DNA of 64,000 bases from Streptomyces sp. NBC_01463 (GCA_036227345.1 CP109468.1:4774001-4838000), one strand, 5' to 3'. Numbered from the stretch's first letter, positions 8,433 through 16,178 are shown. The notes: generated by a model not told the origin, from the letters alone. Numbers and translations: made by a program.

Positions 8433-8731
8433 AAGCACAGGACGAAATGCGGCTTCTCCCGTGGTCGGGCCCGGAGAACAAGCCGTGTTACCTAAGCACG
8501 GATGACCCGGATGGCTACATGTCCCGCCTGGCGGACAACATGGAAGCGGTCCAACTCGGCACGGCGGCCGCGCTGCTGGAAGAGGTCTCGGGAACTCGCG
8601 ACGACCAGAACACGGACCAGAATGATCTGCGCCGCCTGGTTCACGACCTCTCCGGCGCCCTGCGGGACGTGCTTCGGGTTGCGGTCAGCCGCGGACATCT
8701 GCTCGCAGTGAGCGATCCTCACCGAAGCTGA
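8429..8731 (+). CDS. Small helical AICE protein, unknown function
   Basis: 100 residues; ATG overlaps the GntR stop by 4 nt (ATGA). Begins with LPWSGPENKPCYLSTDD and ends in two amphipathic helices (LADNMEAVQLGTAAALLEEV and LRRLVHDLSGALRDVLRVAV). Last gene of the six-gene operon and followed by a strong hairpin. Similar acidic small proteins accompany GntR genes in other Streptomyces elements as far as I recall; no function known. Confidence 0.55.
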   Translation: MKAQDEMRLLPWSGPENKPCYLSTDDPDGYMSRLADNMEAVQLGTAAALLEEVSGTRDDQNTDQNDLRRLVHDLSGALRDVLRVAVSRGHLLAVSDPHRS

Positions 8732-8782
8732 AGAGGCTGCGGCACAACGGCGCCAGCCGAGGACCGACAATCCCTGCTACGC

Positions 8783-8821
8783 GGGAGGGGAACTTGAATG
8801 AGATTCTCGGGTTCCCCTCCC
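8783..8821 (+). terminator. Hairpin after the small-protein operon
   Basis: Perfect 11-bp stem GGGAGGGGAAC / GTTCCCCTCCC with a 17-nt loop, about 50 bp after the last stop codon. The long loop is unusual for a terminator, so a regulatory role is possible. Confidence 0.6.
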
Positions 8822-9268
8822 CGTTCCGCTATGACAGTCCGGTTGCTCGCCGCAAACTGAGGCGGCCAAACCGGCACGTTGCCCCAAGGTCGGTTCGGTA
8901 GGACACCACGCAATGCCATGAGCTTGGAAATCACGGTGCTTCTGGAGGCTCTTGGTGAGCTGACCTGCGGCAACGCTTGTCAAGGCAGAAGCCTCGGGCT
9001 CTGCCTGGCACCCGCTGTTGACCGTGGTTTACCGCCCCTTCGGGCACGGATCGGGCACGAGGCTGACCATGGCCTTAGGAGTTCGATCACCCTGCGGAGC
9101 GGGCGTGCCGAAACGAGGTTCGGTGGTAGCCCGTCGATCCGGCTACGGTCGCCAAGGTCGCCGCCGTTGATGTCGGCTCCTGATGTGAACCTGCCGGCTT
9201 CCGCGCATATGGGCAACTTCCGTGGCCACTGAGGGCTTTGGCTCTCAGGCCATCGAGGCAGTTACGGA
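8822..9268. other. Gene-free spacer upstream of the Shedu-like gene
   Basis: About 450 bp in which no gene could be supported; only short frames without ribosome sites. No repeats recognised. Confidence 0.5.
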
Positions 9269-10258
9269 ATGAGTTGTGGTGGTTCTAGTCGAGGTTCAGC
9301 GGCAGGGATACCGATTTCCCTGATTCTACCCACAGAACCATCCGCAACCATCCAGAATGTCCTTATGCTCACAGTGCCTCAGGCAGTAACCGATGAGAAC
9401 CCTGACCGTCCGCAAGCTCCCGCCTGGGAGCAATACGAGGACTGGCTGCTGCCCAAGTGGAAGACGCTGCTTGGGTCGAACCCTCATGAGCGCCAGATGC
9501 AGGAGTTCTTGGAGCTTCATCCCTGCCTTCTCCCTGGAGCGACTGACAGCATTGGTCAGGGGGGACATCACGGCCCATCCTTTGAAGCAGTGGTCAGGCA
9601 GCCTCCACTGCAAGGCCTCGGACCGAAGCGCGTTCCCGACTTCATGTGGGTGAGGCGAGACACTGGGGCAATTCGACCTATTTGCATAGAGATTGAGAGT
9701 CCCGGAAAGTCCTGGTTCAACAAGGACAGAACGCCAACGGCAGAACTAACCCAGGCAATCGATCAGCTCACCGAGTGGAAAGTCTGGTTTAACTCTCCTG
9801 AAAATAGCCTGATCTTCGCAAAGGCGTATGCGCCTCGATATTCATATCGTCCAGTAGAACCGCAATTTGTTCTAATCTTTGGCAGGAATTCTGAATTTAA
9901 GGCCGGATCCTCCAAACATGAGAACCCGGACTACCTGCGCCTAAAGCGCGATCACATGGCCCGCAGGGATGAGCACTTCTTCACCTACGATCAGCTGAAA
10001 TCCGAACGCGAGGCTGGAGACTACGCAACTATCACCAATAGTGCCTACGGGTGGTCTCTACGTTCGATCCCGCCAACCTTCTCCACCGGTTCTCACATCA
10101 TGGAGCTGAGCGGGGCTGTGAGCGATCCGTCACAAGCTATCTCTCAAGTCGACCTCGTGAGTACGGAACGCAAGGCATACATGCTGAAACGCTGGAACTA
10201 CTGGCGCTCGATTGCGCTGGCTCCCGAGAACCACATGTTCTCGCTCGGACGAGAGTAG
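9269..10258 (+). CDS. Shedu-like (DUF4263) PD-(D/E)XK nuclease
   Basis: 329 codons from 9269; the ATG at 9365 (297 residues) is an equally likely start because the first 32 residues look non-native and neither start has a clear ribosome site. Counting from 9365, the family landmarks are HERQMQEFLELHPCLL (~41-56), PDF with Asp92, the catalytic-type EIE (109-111), then KDRTPTAELTQAIDQLTEWKVWF (120-142). This order matches the C-terminal nuclease domain of Shedu anti-phage proteins, where a GxxTxAxxxAxxQ-like stretch follows the acidic residues. A Lys is not at the usual ExK place (EIES). Lower GC than host genes. Likely single-gene phage defence. Confidence 0.7.
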   Translation: MSCGGSSRGSAAGIPISLILPTEPSATIQNVLMLTVPQAVTDENPDRPQAPAWEQYEDWLLPKWKTLLGSNPHERQMQEFLELHPCLLPGATDSIGQGGHHGPSFEAVVRQPPLQGLGPKRVPDFMWVRRDTGAIRPICIEIESPGKSWFNKDRTPTAELTQAIDQLTEWKVWFNSPENSLIFAKAYAPRYSYRPVEPQFVLIFGRNSEFKAGSSKHENPDYLRLKRDHMARRDEHFFTYDQLKSEREAGDYATITNSAYGWSLRSIPPTFSTGSHIMELSGAVSDPSQAISQVDLVSTERKAYMLKRWNYWRSIALAPENHMFSLGRE

Positions 10259-10325
10259 CCCGGCGATGCGTAGTCGGCAGGACGGTCCCGCGACGCCACA
10301 GGTTGAGCTGCATGCTGCCCGTGTG

Positions 10326-10484
10326 TTGGGGTGGCGGGACTGAACCCACGGCCTGTTCGTCCCGAAGCAACTCGGGTGCAAGCCCTGCCTTGGGCTGGTG
10401 CGTCTCTCACCTGCGCTGATGGTCCGTAGACGTGCGCGCTCGGCCACCCCTGTTCGGCGGCGTTATCACGCAGTTAGACACTCA
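10326..10484. repeat. Copy B of the diverged repeat, with tRNA-like ends
   Basis: Bases 10351-10484 carry the same conserved blocks as 2742-2874. In addition GGGGTGG (10326-10332) and CCACCCC (10444-10450) are perfectly complementary. Read on the minus strand, the 5' end continues GGCCGAGCG, a Ser/Leu tRNA D-arm-like string, and the 3' end is preceded by GGGTTCAGTCCC, T-arm-like but with a 6-nt loop. A 125-nt tRNA-like structure is possible; function unknown. Confidence 0.4.
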
Positions 10485-10531
10485 TCGCTCAATGGCCCCT
10501 TCGTGGACAGAGCCGCTGCCTGCGCCGACCT

Positions 10532-11305
10532 TTACGTCTCAGTGTTCGCATCTTTTTGCTCGGTCGCTTGAGCTGCTTCCCAGAACGCGGCCAAGACGTC
10601 GGGGATGGGCGTGGTTGGACCTCGCCGCAAGATTGACCGGCCGACAGAGATGCTCTCACCAGGTTCCATCGCCTCAAGTGCATCGAAGTCCATGTGAGAG
10701 TGCCACTGCTCCAAGAAGAGAGCGAAAACCTTGGGGTCTTTCAGGAGGTGCTGCCGCATAGTGTCCAAGAGGAGCTGGACATTTCCGACCATCCATCGGG
10801 CATCTTCTTCGCTGACTACCGTGGGCAGGAGCGGGCCGTCGCTCGTGTAGTCGACATAGAGCCCTCTGAACTTCGTCTCGTTGGAGCTCTTGGCGAGTTC
10901 CTCAATCTGACGAAAGAGTTGGGCTGCAGCAGGCGGTGGGGCCTCTGAAGCTGCCGCGATCAGAGCAAAGTGGGCCATCTTGAGCTTCTCTGTGTGCCCT
11001 GCGAAGCTCTTCTGGAAGATCTCCTCACTAGTCAGCCGGTGCTCTGGTCGCATGATGAGGGGCCCCAGGCACAAGTGAGCCTTGCCAAGCTCCTCAAATG
11101 CCAACGTTGCTAGGACGAAGCTGTCTGGCCACTCTCCTGCAGCAAGCAAGATCTGGGCTGACCGGAGGTGCCTTGTAGCGTGCTCGGCCGCTTCGTACAT
11201 GATCTCTATGAGCCCCAGGGTGTCCGGGACAGGTTGCTTCTTCTTGGCCACGGCGACAACTTTGCCAGTCCAGACCCAGCCTGCACATGCATATGCAGGC
11301 TTCAC
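10532..11305 (-). CDS. AbiV-family abortive infection protein
   Basis: 257 codons; the GTG at 11251 (239 residues, VAKKKQPVPDTL) may be the real start because the region above it contains a near-palindrome. Residues after the start are helical: AEHATRHLRSAQILLAAGEWPDSFVLATLAFEELGKAHL, then FAGHTEKLKMA and KFRGLYVDY. The FEELGKA box, the H-x2-KL box and the R-x2-YVD box in this order are the hallmark of AbiV-type proteins, which block phage development in lactococci. The family has been linked to HEPN-like folds, from memory. Monocistronic, transcribed away from the inverted repeat at 11322-11469. Confidence 0.72.
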   Translation of the reverse strand: MKPAYACAGWVWTGKVVAVAKKKQPVPDTLGLIEIMYEAAEHATRHLRSAQILLAAGEWPDSFVLATLAFEELGKAHLCLGPLIMRPEHRLTSEEIFQKSFAGHTEKLKMAHFALIAAASEAPPPAAAQLFRQIEELAKSSNETKFRGLYVDYTSDGPLLPTVVSEEDARWMVGNVQLLLDTMRQHLLKDPKVFALFLEQWHSHMDFDALEAMEPGESISVGRSILRRGPTTPIPDVLAAFWEAAQATEQKDANTET

Positions 11306-11321
11306 CCACTACCCACCCCAG

Positions 11322-11469
11322 CTCCCATCCCGTCCGCCTTCGGCCCACACACCGTGGAGCGGGCGTGGTTCAGGGCGTCAAGGTGGAGCGCGCCACTGTA
11401 CGAACGACCTTGACGCCCTGAACCACGCCCGCTCGGCTCTGCCTGGGTCGAAGGTGGTCGGGATGGGAG
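11322..11469. repeat. Large inverted repeat (63-bp arms, 28-bp perfect core)
   Basis: Arms 11322-11384 and 11407-11469. The inner 28 bp (11357-11384 and 11407-11434) are perfectly complementary and begin GAGCGGGCGTGG on the left arm. The outer part has scattered mismatches (CTCCCATCCCG shared). Loop 22 nt. Far longer than a terminator; could form a cruciform. A transfer or replication site, or a MITE-like remnant, are options. Confidence 0.75.
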
Positions 11470-11707
11470 CCCACAACGCTCACCACGAATCCGCCGGCAC
11501 CCGCAAACGGCGCCCCATCCATCCCGGAGTCTGAGCGCCCCCGCCGGAGGCATGTCCTTGAGCCGCGCGGATGATTTCTCACTTCCGTCCGCCGCACGTA
11601 GCGCGCCGCCGGGCGCGGCCAGCCGGGGCGGAGACAGGAGGCAGGCCGCGCCGCAGAGGCGGCGTGCGCCCGCGCCGTGCGCGGGCCTTGATGAAGTAGA
11701 GAAACTC
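11470..11707. other. Gene-free GC-rich spacer
   Basis: No gene supported. The open frames here are by-products of GC-rich sequence. No clear repeats beyond the inverted repeat to the left. Confidence 0.5.
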
Positions 11708-12091
11708 TTACCGCATGGCCTGCTGGGTGCCCTCGCGCCGCGCCAGGCGGAACTCGTCCAAGAGGTCGAAGAACATGTCCAGAGGTGCGATGTCTGCTGC
11801 TTCAGCTGCCCGCTCGATCTCAACAGCCCAGCCGAGCGCGCTTGGGTACTGCATGTCGAGTCGAGGCCACAGCCACTCGCTGAACGGCCCGGTGTGAACG
11901 AAGTCCGTCATCGCCGGAACTCCATGGATCTCACAGGCGACGCTGTACCCGAACAGGATCGACTGGAGGTGCAGGACGGAACGGCCTCGCACGTACATGC
12001 TTGGCCGTAGGCGCACGTCGTCGAGGAAGTCGTGCACGCTGTCGAGCTCATCCAGGGGTCTGGGCTTGGGGAGTCTTCTACCGCTGTTCAT
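11708..12091 (-). CDS. Hypothetical protein linked to the Nudix gene
   Basis: 127 residues. Its ATG overlaps the Nudix stop by 4 nt (ATGA), so it is the second gene of a coupled pair. Reads LDSVHDFLDDVRLRPSMYVRGRSVLHLQSILFGY, then WLWPRLDMQYPSALGWAVEIERAAE and DMFFDLLDEFRLARRE. The R-x-RPSMY string is reminiscent of small proteins found with restriction or immunity genes, but I do not recognise the family. Soluble, no signal or membrane segment. Confidence 0.65.
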   Translation of the reverse strand: MNSGRRLPKPRPLDELDSVHDFLDDVRLRPSMYVRGRSVLHLQSILFGYSVACEIHGVPAMTDFVHTGPFSEWLWPRLDMQYPSALGWAVEIERAAEAADIAPLDMFFDLLDEFRLARREGTQQAMR

Positions 12092-12546
12092 GCTGATGCC
12101 TCTAGCAAGCGGTGGCCGTCATGGCTCCTGACGTGGGGGCCGGCTTTGTCCAGGGCATCGAGTAGGCGGATTGCGTAGACCTCGGACATGCGCTCGGTGA
12201 TCTGCTCCGGCGTGAGCCAGTCGACCGCGGTTGACTCGGTTGATGTCCGCTCGGTGCCCCCGGAGGGCTTGCACCGGAAGACCATGGCAACGATGCCCCG
12301 GGTCGTGTTCTTGTAGACGCCCGTGAGCTCGTTGACCTCGACGCGGATGCCGGTCTCTTCCCAGACCTCGCGGCTGACGCCTTGCTCCGGGGACTCCTCC
12401 AGCTCCAGCACTCCGCCCGGCAGCTCCCATGTCCCGTTGTCCGCGCGGCGGATCGCCAGGAGTCGGCCGTCCTCGCGCACGACAGCCCCCGCCACGGACA
12501 CACTGTGCTTCGGCGTTGACGGAGCTTCCTGGGCGCTGTTACTCAT
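12088..12546 (-). CDS. Nudix hydrolase, Pif-like immunity factor
   Basis: 152 residues from the ATG at 12546; a longer frame to 12558 exists but the downstream ATG (MSNSAQEAP) is better. A complete Nudix box GX5EX7REUXEEXGU lies at GVLELEESPEQGVSREVWEETG within residues ~50-75. In pSAM2 the Pif protein carries a Nudix motif and prevents redundant transfer between element-bearing cells; position next to the KorSA-like regulator supports the same role here. The start codon lies inside a CTCATGTAC operator site, so the GntR regulator probably represses it directly. Divergent from that regulator. Confidence 0.8.
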   Translation of the reverse strand: MSNSAQEAPSTPKHSVSVAGAVVREDGRLLAIRRADNGTWELPGGVLELEESPEQGVSREVWEETGIRVEVNELTGVYKNTTRGIVAMVFRCKPSGGTERTSTESTAVDWLTPEQITERMSEVYAIRLLDALDKAGPHVRSHDGHRLLEASA

Positions 12547-12557
12547 GTACAGGAGCA
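12541..12557. promoter_or_regulatory. KorSA-type operator between Nudix and GntR genes
   Basis: ACTCATGTACAGGAG at 12541-12555 is a one-sided match to the perfect palindrome CACTCATGTACATGAGTG found at 13444-13461. It covers the Nudix start codon and sits just upstream of the GntR GTG. Confidence 0.7.
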
Positions 12558-12564
12558 TAGGAGA

Positions 12565-13356
12565 GTGAGTAGGTCGATGGGAACAGCAGTAGGAGGTGAC
12601 AGGGCCGTACCTCGGTACGTTCAGATCGCCGAGGAGATCGTTCAGCAGATCCGGGCAGGTGTCCTCAAGCCTGGTGACATGGTGCCGAGTGAGTCAGAGC
12701 TGGTGGACCGCTACGGCGTCTCCGGCGGGACGATCCGGAAGGCCATGGTGGAGGTCCGTGCGAGTGGCCTGGTGGAGACCCGGCACGGCAAGGGGTCCTT
12801 GGTGAAGGCTCGACCCCCGGTACGTCATCGGTCTTCCGATCGGTTCCGGCGCTCGCATCGCAAGGGTGGCAAGGCCGCGTACCTGGCGGAGTCGGAGCAG
12901 GCCGGCGCGACCGCCAAGGTGAGCGTGCTGTTCATCGGCCCGGCCGATGCACCCGCCGACATCGCGGAACGTCTCGGTGTGGACCCCGGAGCCAAGGTGC
13001 TGGCCCGCCGCCGCCTCTACTTCCGCAACGGCACTCCGGTCGAGACTGCAACGTCCTACCTACCGTGGGACGTCGTGAAGGAGATCCCGGAGCTGTTCTC
13101 CGAGAACCCCGGCCCCGGTGGGATCTACGCCCGGCTTGAAGACGACGGCCATGTCTTCGCGGAGTTCGTCGAGACCCTCCAGGCGCGGCCGGCCTCGAAG
13201 GCGGAGTCCTCCGAACTCGCGCTGAGCCCCGGCGCCCCGGTCATTCACCTCATCCGAGATGCCGTGACCGAGGAAGGTCGTGTGGTCGAGGTCTGCGACA
13301 CCCTCATGGCCGCTGACCAGTTCGTCTTCAGCTATCGGATCCCCGCCACCGACTGA
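12565..13356 (+). CDS. GntR-family transfer repressor (KorSA-like)
   Basis: 263 residues from GTG 12565 (ATG 12577 possible). Winged HTH at residues ~15-85 (RYVQIAEEIVQQIRAGVLKPGD, SESELVDRYGVSGGTIRKAMVEV, RHGKGSLV), linker rich in Arg/Ser, then UTRA domain to the end (FVFSYRIPATD). In pSAM2 KorSA represses its own gene and pra, keeping the element integrated and transfer off. Here matching palindromes lie at its own start and before the transfer operon, so the same switch is likely. Confidence 0.87.
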   Translation: MSRSMGTAVGGDRAVPRYVQIAEEIVQQIRAGVLKPGDMVPSESELVDRYGVSGGTIRKAMVEVRASGLVETRHGKGSLVKARPPVRHRSSDRFRRSHRKGGKAAYLAESEQAGATAKVSVLFIGPADAPADIAERLGVDPGAKVLARRRLYFRNGTPVETATSYLPWDVVKEIPELFSENPGPGGIYARLEDDGHVFAEFVETLQARPASKAESSELALSPGAPVIHLIRDAVTEEGRVVEVCDTLMAADQFVFSYRIPATD

Positions 13357-13408
13357 CGTCCGCTCAACTCACCCCAGCCCGCTGCGATTTCCTCTTCGTA
13401 GCGGGTTG

Positions 13409-13461
13409 ACTCATGTACAGGAGTGATGCACTCTTCTTCATGTCACTCATGTACATGAGTG
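13409..13461. promoter_or_regulatory. Operators and promoter of the transfer/replication operon
   Basis: Two sites: ACTCATGTACAGGAGTG at 13409-13425 and the perfect 18-bp palindrome CACTCATGTACATGAGTG at 13444-13461. A TTGACT -35-like hexamer (13406-13411) overlaps the first. Together with the site at 12541 this makes three operators for one GntR protein. A GAGGAG ribosome site for the next gene is at 13481-13486. Confidence 0.75.
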
Positions 13462-13495
13462 ACAGAGTTCAGCACCTACAGAGGAGTGATCTGCT

Positions 13496-13849
13496 GTGCG
13501 TCAGATTCCCGTCGACACCACGAACGCGACCGTGATGGTCGCCAAGGCCCCCCAGCCCAAGGTCAAGGACCGCCGTACCGGTGAGATCGCCCTCGACAAG
13601 GACGGCGTGACGCTGATGACGGTGGAGGTCATGTTCTCCACGCCGGAAGAGGTGGAGATCCTCAAGCTCACCGTTCCCCAGCCCGGCGTCTCCGAGGACC
13701 TGGCCATGGGCACCCCGGTCGCGCTGACCGGCCTGGTCGCCTCGGCGTGGGAGAACGAGTTCAACGGACAGAAGAAGCACGGGATCGCGTTCCGTGCGGT
13801 CGCTGTCACCTCGCTCGCCGCCGCTGCATCGCAGTCGAAGGCGGCCTGA
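13496..13849 (+). CDS. SCO3933-family AICE regulatory protein
   Basis: 117 residues, GTG start with GAGGAG upstream. Reads VAKAPQPKVKDRRTGEIALDKDGVTLMTVEVMFSTPEEVEILKLTVPQPGV, then GTPVALTGLVASAWENEFNGQKKHGIAFRAVAV: beta-rich, OB-like, like the single-strand-binding-like small proteins that open the transfer operon of SLP1-type elements. The family label is from memory. First gene of the operon running to int, directly behind the operators. Confidence 0.7.
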   Translation: MRQIPVDTTNATVMVAKAPQPKVKDRRTGEIALDKDGVTLMTVEVMFSTPEEVEILKLTVPQPGVSEDLAMGTPVALTGLVASAWENEFNGQKKHGIAFRAVAVTSLAAAASQSKAA

Positions 13850-13851
13850 TC

Positions 13852-15207
13852 ATGACCGGCTTCACGGTCGCCCTGGTGCTGGTTGTCGCTACCGCAGTGA
13901 TCCTGCGGTGGCGGCGCCCCGCCTGGTACTGGCTGGCCTTCGGCGCTGCCTTAGCCGCTCTGCGGGTCCTGGTCCGCTACGTCTCCGTGATGGACGCGTG
14001 CGGACTGACCGTCCCGCCCTCCCGCTGGCGTCTGGCCCTGGCCCGGATCGCGAACCGGCCTGTGCCGGAGTCCCGCGCCCCGCGCATCCTGCGCGTCCAC
14101 CCCACCCGAACCGGCCTGGTGCTACGCCTCAAGCTCCGCCCCGGACAGGACGCGTTCGACGTCTCCGCCGCCTCGGACCGGCTGCGCCACTCCTTCGGCA
14201 TGTACGGCGTGACCTCACGCGAACTGCGCTCCGGCGTCGTCGAAGTGCGGATGACCGGATACGACGTGCTCAAGCGGGTGCAGATGCCCGCCAAGACCGA
14301 CCCTGCACCGATGCGGGTTCCGGTCGCCCTGCGCGAGGACGGGGCAGTCCACTACCGCGACTACCGCGCCGTGCCGCACGGGCTCACCCTCGGCGCCACC
14401 GAGTCGGGGAAGTCTGTCTACCAGCGCAACCTTGTGGCCGGCCTCGCACCCATGGATGTCGCCCTGGTCGGAATCGACTGCAAGCAGGGCGTCGAACTCT
14501 TCCCGCTGGCACGCCGGTTCTCCGCCCTCGCCGACAACCCCGACACCGCCCTGGAGCTCCTCGAAGCTCTCGTCACGCACATGGAGAACGTCTACCAACT
14601 GATCCGGGCTGAACAGCGGATCACGGTGAACGTGCCGGACGCGGCAATAGCCGCTGACATCTGGGACCTGCCCGAACACCTGCGGCCGGTGCCGGTCGTG
14701 GTCCTGGTGGACGAGGTCGCCGAACTCGCCCTGTTCGCGTCCAAGGACGAAGAGAAGCGCCGGGACCGGATCATCACCGCGCTGGTCCGCCTCGCCCAGC
14801 TCGGCCGCGCTGCCGGGATCTACCTGGAGATCTGCGGGCAGCGCTTCGGCTCCGAACTCGGCAAGGGCATCACGATGCTCCGCGCCCAGCTCACCAGCCG
14901 CACCGCCCACCGCGTCAATGACGAGTCCTCCGCCAACATGGCCTTCGGCGACATCGCTCCGGACGCCGTCCTGGCTGCTATCCAGATCCCCACCGATACT
15001 CCCGGCATCGCCGTCACCGGCGACTCCTCCGGCGGCTGGGCCCGCATCCGCGCCCCGCACACCTCGCTGCGCCAGGCCGTGAACATCTGCAACCGGTACG
15101 CCGACCGCACCCCGGCCCTGCCCGTCCTCGCGGCCTTCCGTCCCATGGTCAGTCCCCTGGCCCCGGCCTCCGAGCCGCTCGCCAAGGCCACCCCCGCCAC
15201 GGCCTGA
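13852..15207 (+). CDS. traSA: FtsK/SpoIIIE-type conjugal DNA translocase (TraSA-like)
   Basis: 451 residues; ATG at 13852 chosen two bases after the upstream stop. N-terminal membrane segment(s) in residues ~3-45 anchor it at the mycelial tip or septum. Walker A GATESGKS is at ~181-188 and Walker B VVVLVDEVAEL at ~282. A later conserved stretch IYLEICGQRFGSELGKGI fits the FtsK core. This is the hexameric pump that moves double-stranded DNA between hyphae in Streptomyces elements; no relaxase is needed. Length is normal. Coupled to the regulator before it. Confidence 0.9.
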   Translation: MTGFTVALVLVVATAVILRWRRPAWYWLAFGAALAALRVLVRYVSVMDACGLTVPPSRWRLALARIANRPVPESRAPRILRVHPTRTGLVLRLKLRPGQDAFDVSAASDRLRHSFGMYGVTSRELRSGVVEVRMTGYDVLKRVQMPAKTDPAPMRVPVALREDGAVHYRDYRAVPHGLTLGATESGKSVYQRNLVAGLAPMDVALVGIDCKQGVELFPLARRFSALADNPDTALELLEALVTHMENVYQLIRAEQRITVNVPDAAIAADIWDLPEHLRPVPVVVLVDEVAELALFASKDEEKRRDRIITALVRLAQLGRAAGIYLEICGQRFGSELGKGITMLRAQLTSRTAHRVNDESSANMAFGDIAPDAVLAAIQIPTDTPGIAVTGDSSGGWARIRAPHTSLRQAVNICNRYADRTPALPVLAAFRPMVSPLAPASEPLAKATPATA

Positions 15208-15291
15208 GTCCTCCCGCACCCCCGGTCGGCGCGACCGCATCGCGCCAGGTCCCTACCCGCTCCATGCCTGAAGGAAGGGAGACCGACTCCC

Positions 15292-15495
15292 ATGTGTGAG
15301 CACATCGAGGACTTCCACCGCACCGTCCTGATGCTCGGCGCCCTGGCCCTGTACGCCGAAATGCCGGGTGCCGACGACACGTTCATCGACTCCATTGGTC
15401 CGTCCCTGGCCGTGTCGCTTCCGGGGCCTCCGCCGGGGATGTTCCCGCCCGGCTACGACCCCATCGGCGACACCGACCACCCCGGGGGCGTCTGA
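15292..15495 (+). CDS. Small AICE protein, unknown
   Basis: 67 residues, with GAAGGAAGGGAG upstream of the ATG. Acidic and Pro/Gly-rich (MCEHIEDFHRTVLMLGALALYAEM, later PGPPPGMFPPGYDP). Its TGA overlaps the ATG of the next gene (TGATG). Found between tra and spd genes in related elements; function unknown. Confidence 0.6.
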   Translation: MCEHIEDFHRTVLMLGALALYAEMPGADDTFIDSIGPSLAVSLPGPPPGMFPPGYDPIGDTDHPGGV

Positions 15496-16157
15496 TGGCC
15501 CGCCCCGCCTTCCGCGTGGACGCCGTCCTGGTCCAGGCCGTCATCGCCGGTGCCCTGTCCTTCGCCCACCTGCACGACCTCGCCGACGCCGCTGGGCAGG
15601 ACGGCTGGAAGGCCTGGGCCTACCCGATCTCGGTGGACCTGCTCCTGGTCGCTGCCTGGCGGCGCCTGCGCAGCGAGGGCCCGTCCCGGCTGGCCTGGTG
15701 CTGGTTCCTGATCGCGCTGTTCGCCTCGCTGGGTGCCAACGTCGCGACCGCCGGATTCCTCGACCTCACCCACCCGCCGGCCTGGCTGCGATTCGGCATC
15801 GCGGGATGGCCCGCGCTCGCCTTCCTCGGCGGCACGCTCCTTGCCCACTCGCACTCCGCCGAGGAGCCGGAGCCCGTTCCGCCGGCACCCGCAGTCCCGC
15901 ATTCCGCGACAGAAGTCGAGCGGAGATCCGCCCCCGATCCGGCGCCCGAGCCCGAGCCGATCGCCGCCGCTGCCGAGAACACCCCGGCACTCGCCCCCGC
16001 CGGTCCGCCGGTCCCGGCTGCCCTCGTCGACCACGCCCGCAAGCTCGCCGCCGACCACCACGCCCGCACCGGCGCCCCGATCGACACCGACACCTTGCGC
16101 GCCCGGCTCGGCGTCCCGCCGCAGCTCGCCGAAACCATCGCCGCCCAACTCGCCTGA
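15495..16157 (+). CDS. DUF2637 membrane spread protein (SpdB-like)
   Basis: 220 residues. Four predicted membrane segments in residues ~8-110 (VQAVIAGALSFAHL, AYPISVDLLLVAAW, AWCWFLIALFASLGANVA, LAFLGGTLLAH), followed by a Pro/Ala/Glu-rich linker and a C-terminal winged-helix-like segment (DTDTLRARLGVPPQLAETIAAQLA). DUF2637 proteins accompany tra genes and promote intramycelial spread of the element. Coupled to the preceding small gene. Confidence 0.8.
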   Translation: MARPAFRVDAVLVQAVIAGALSFAHLHDLADAAGQDGWKAWAYPISVDLLLVAAWRRLRSEGPSRLAWCWFLIALFASLGANVATAGFLDLTHPPAWLRFGIAGWPALAFLGGTLLAHSHSAEEPEPVPPAPAVPHSATEVERRSAPDPAPEPEPIAAAAENTPALAPAGPPVPAALVDHARKLAADHHARTGAPIDTDTLRARLGVPPQLAETIAAQLA

Positions 16158-16178
16158 CCAGACGGGAGAACCACCGCC

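Noticed and set aside
10326..10450. Functional tRNA gene
   Set aside because: T-loop of 6 nt, no convincing anticodon arm and no CCA; kept only as a tRNA-like curiosity.
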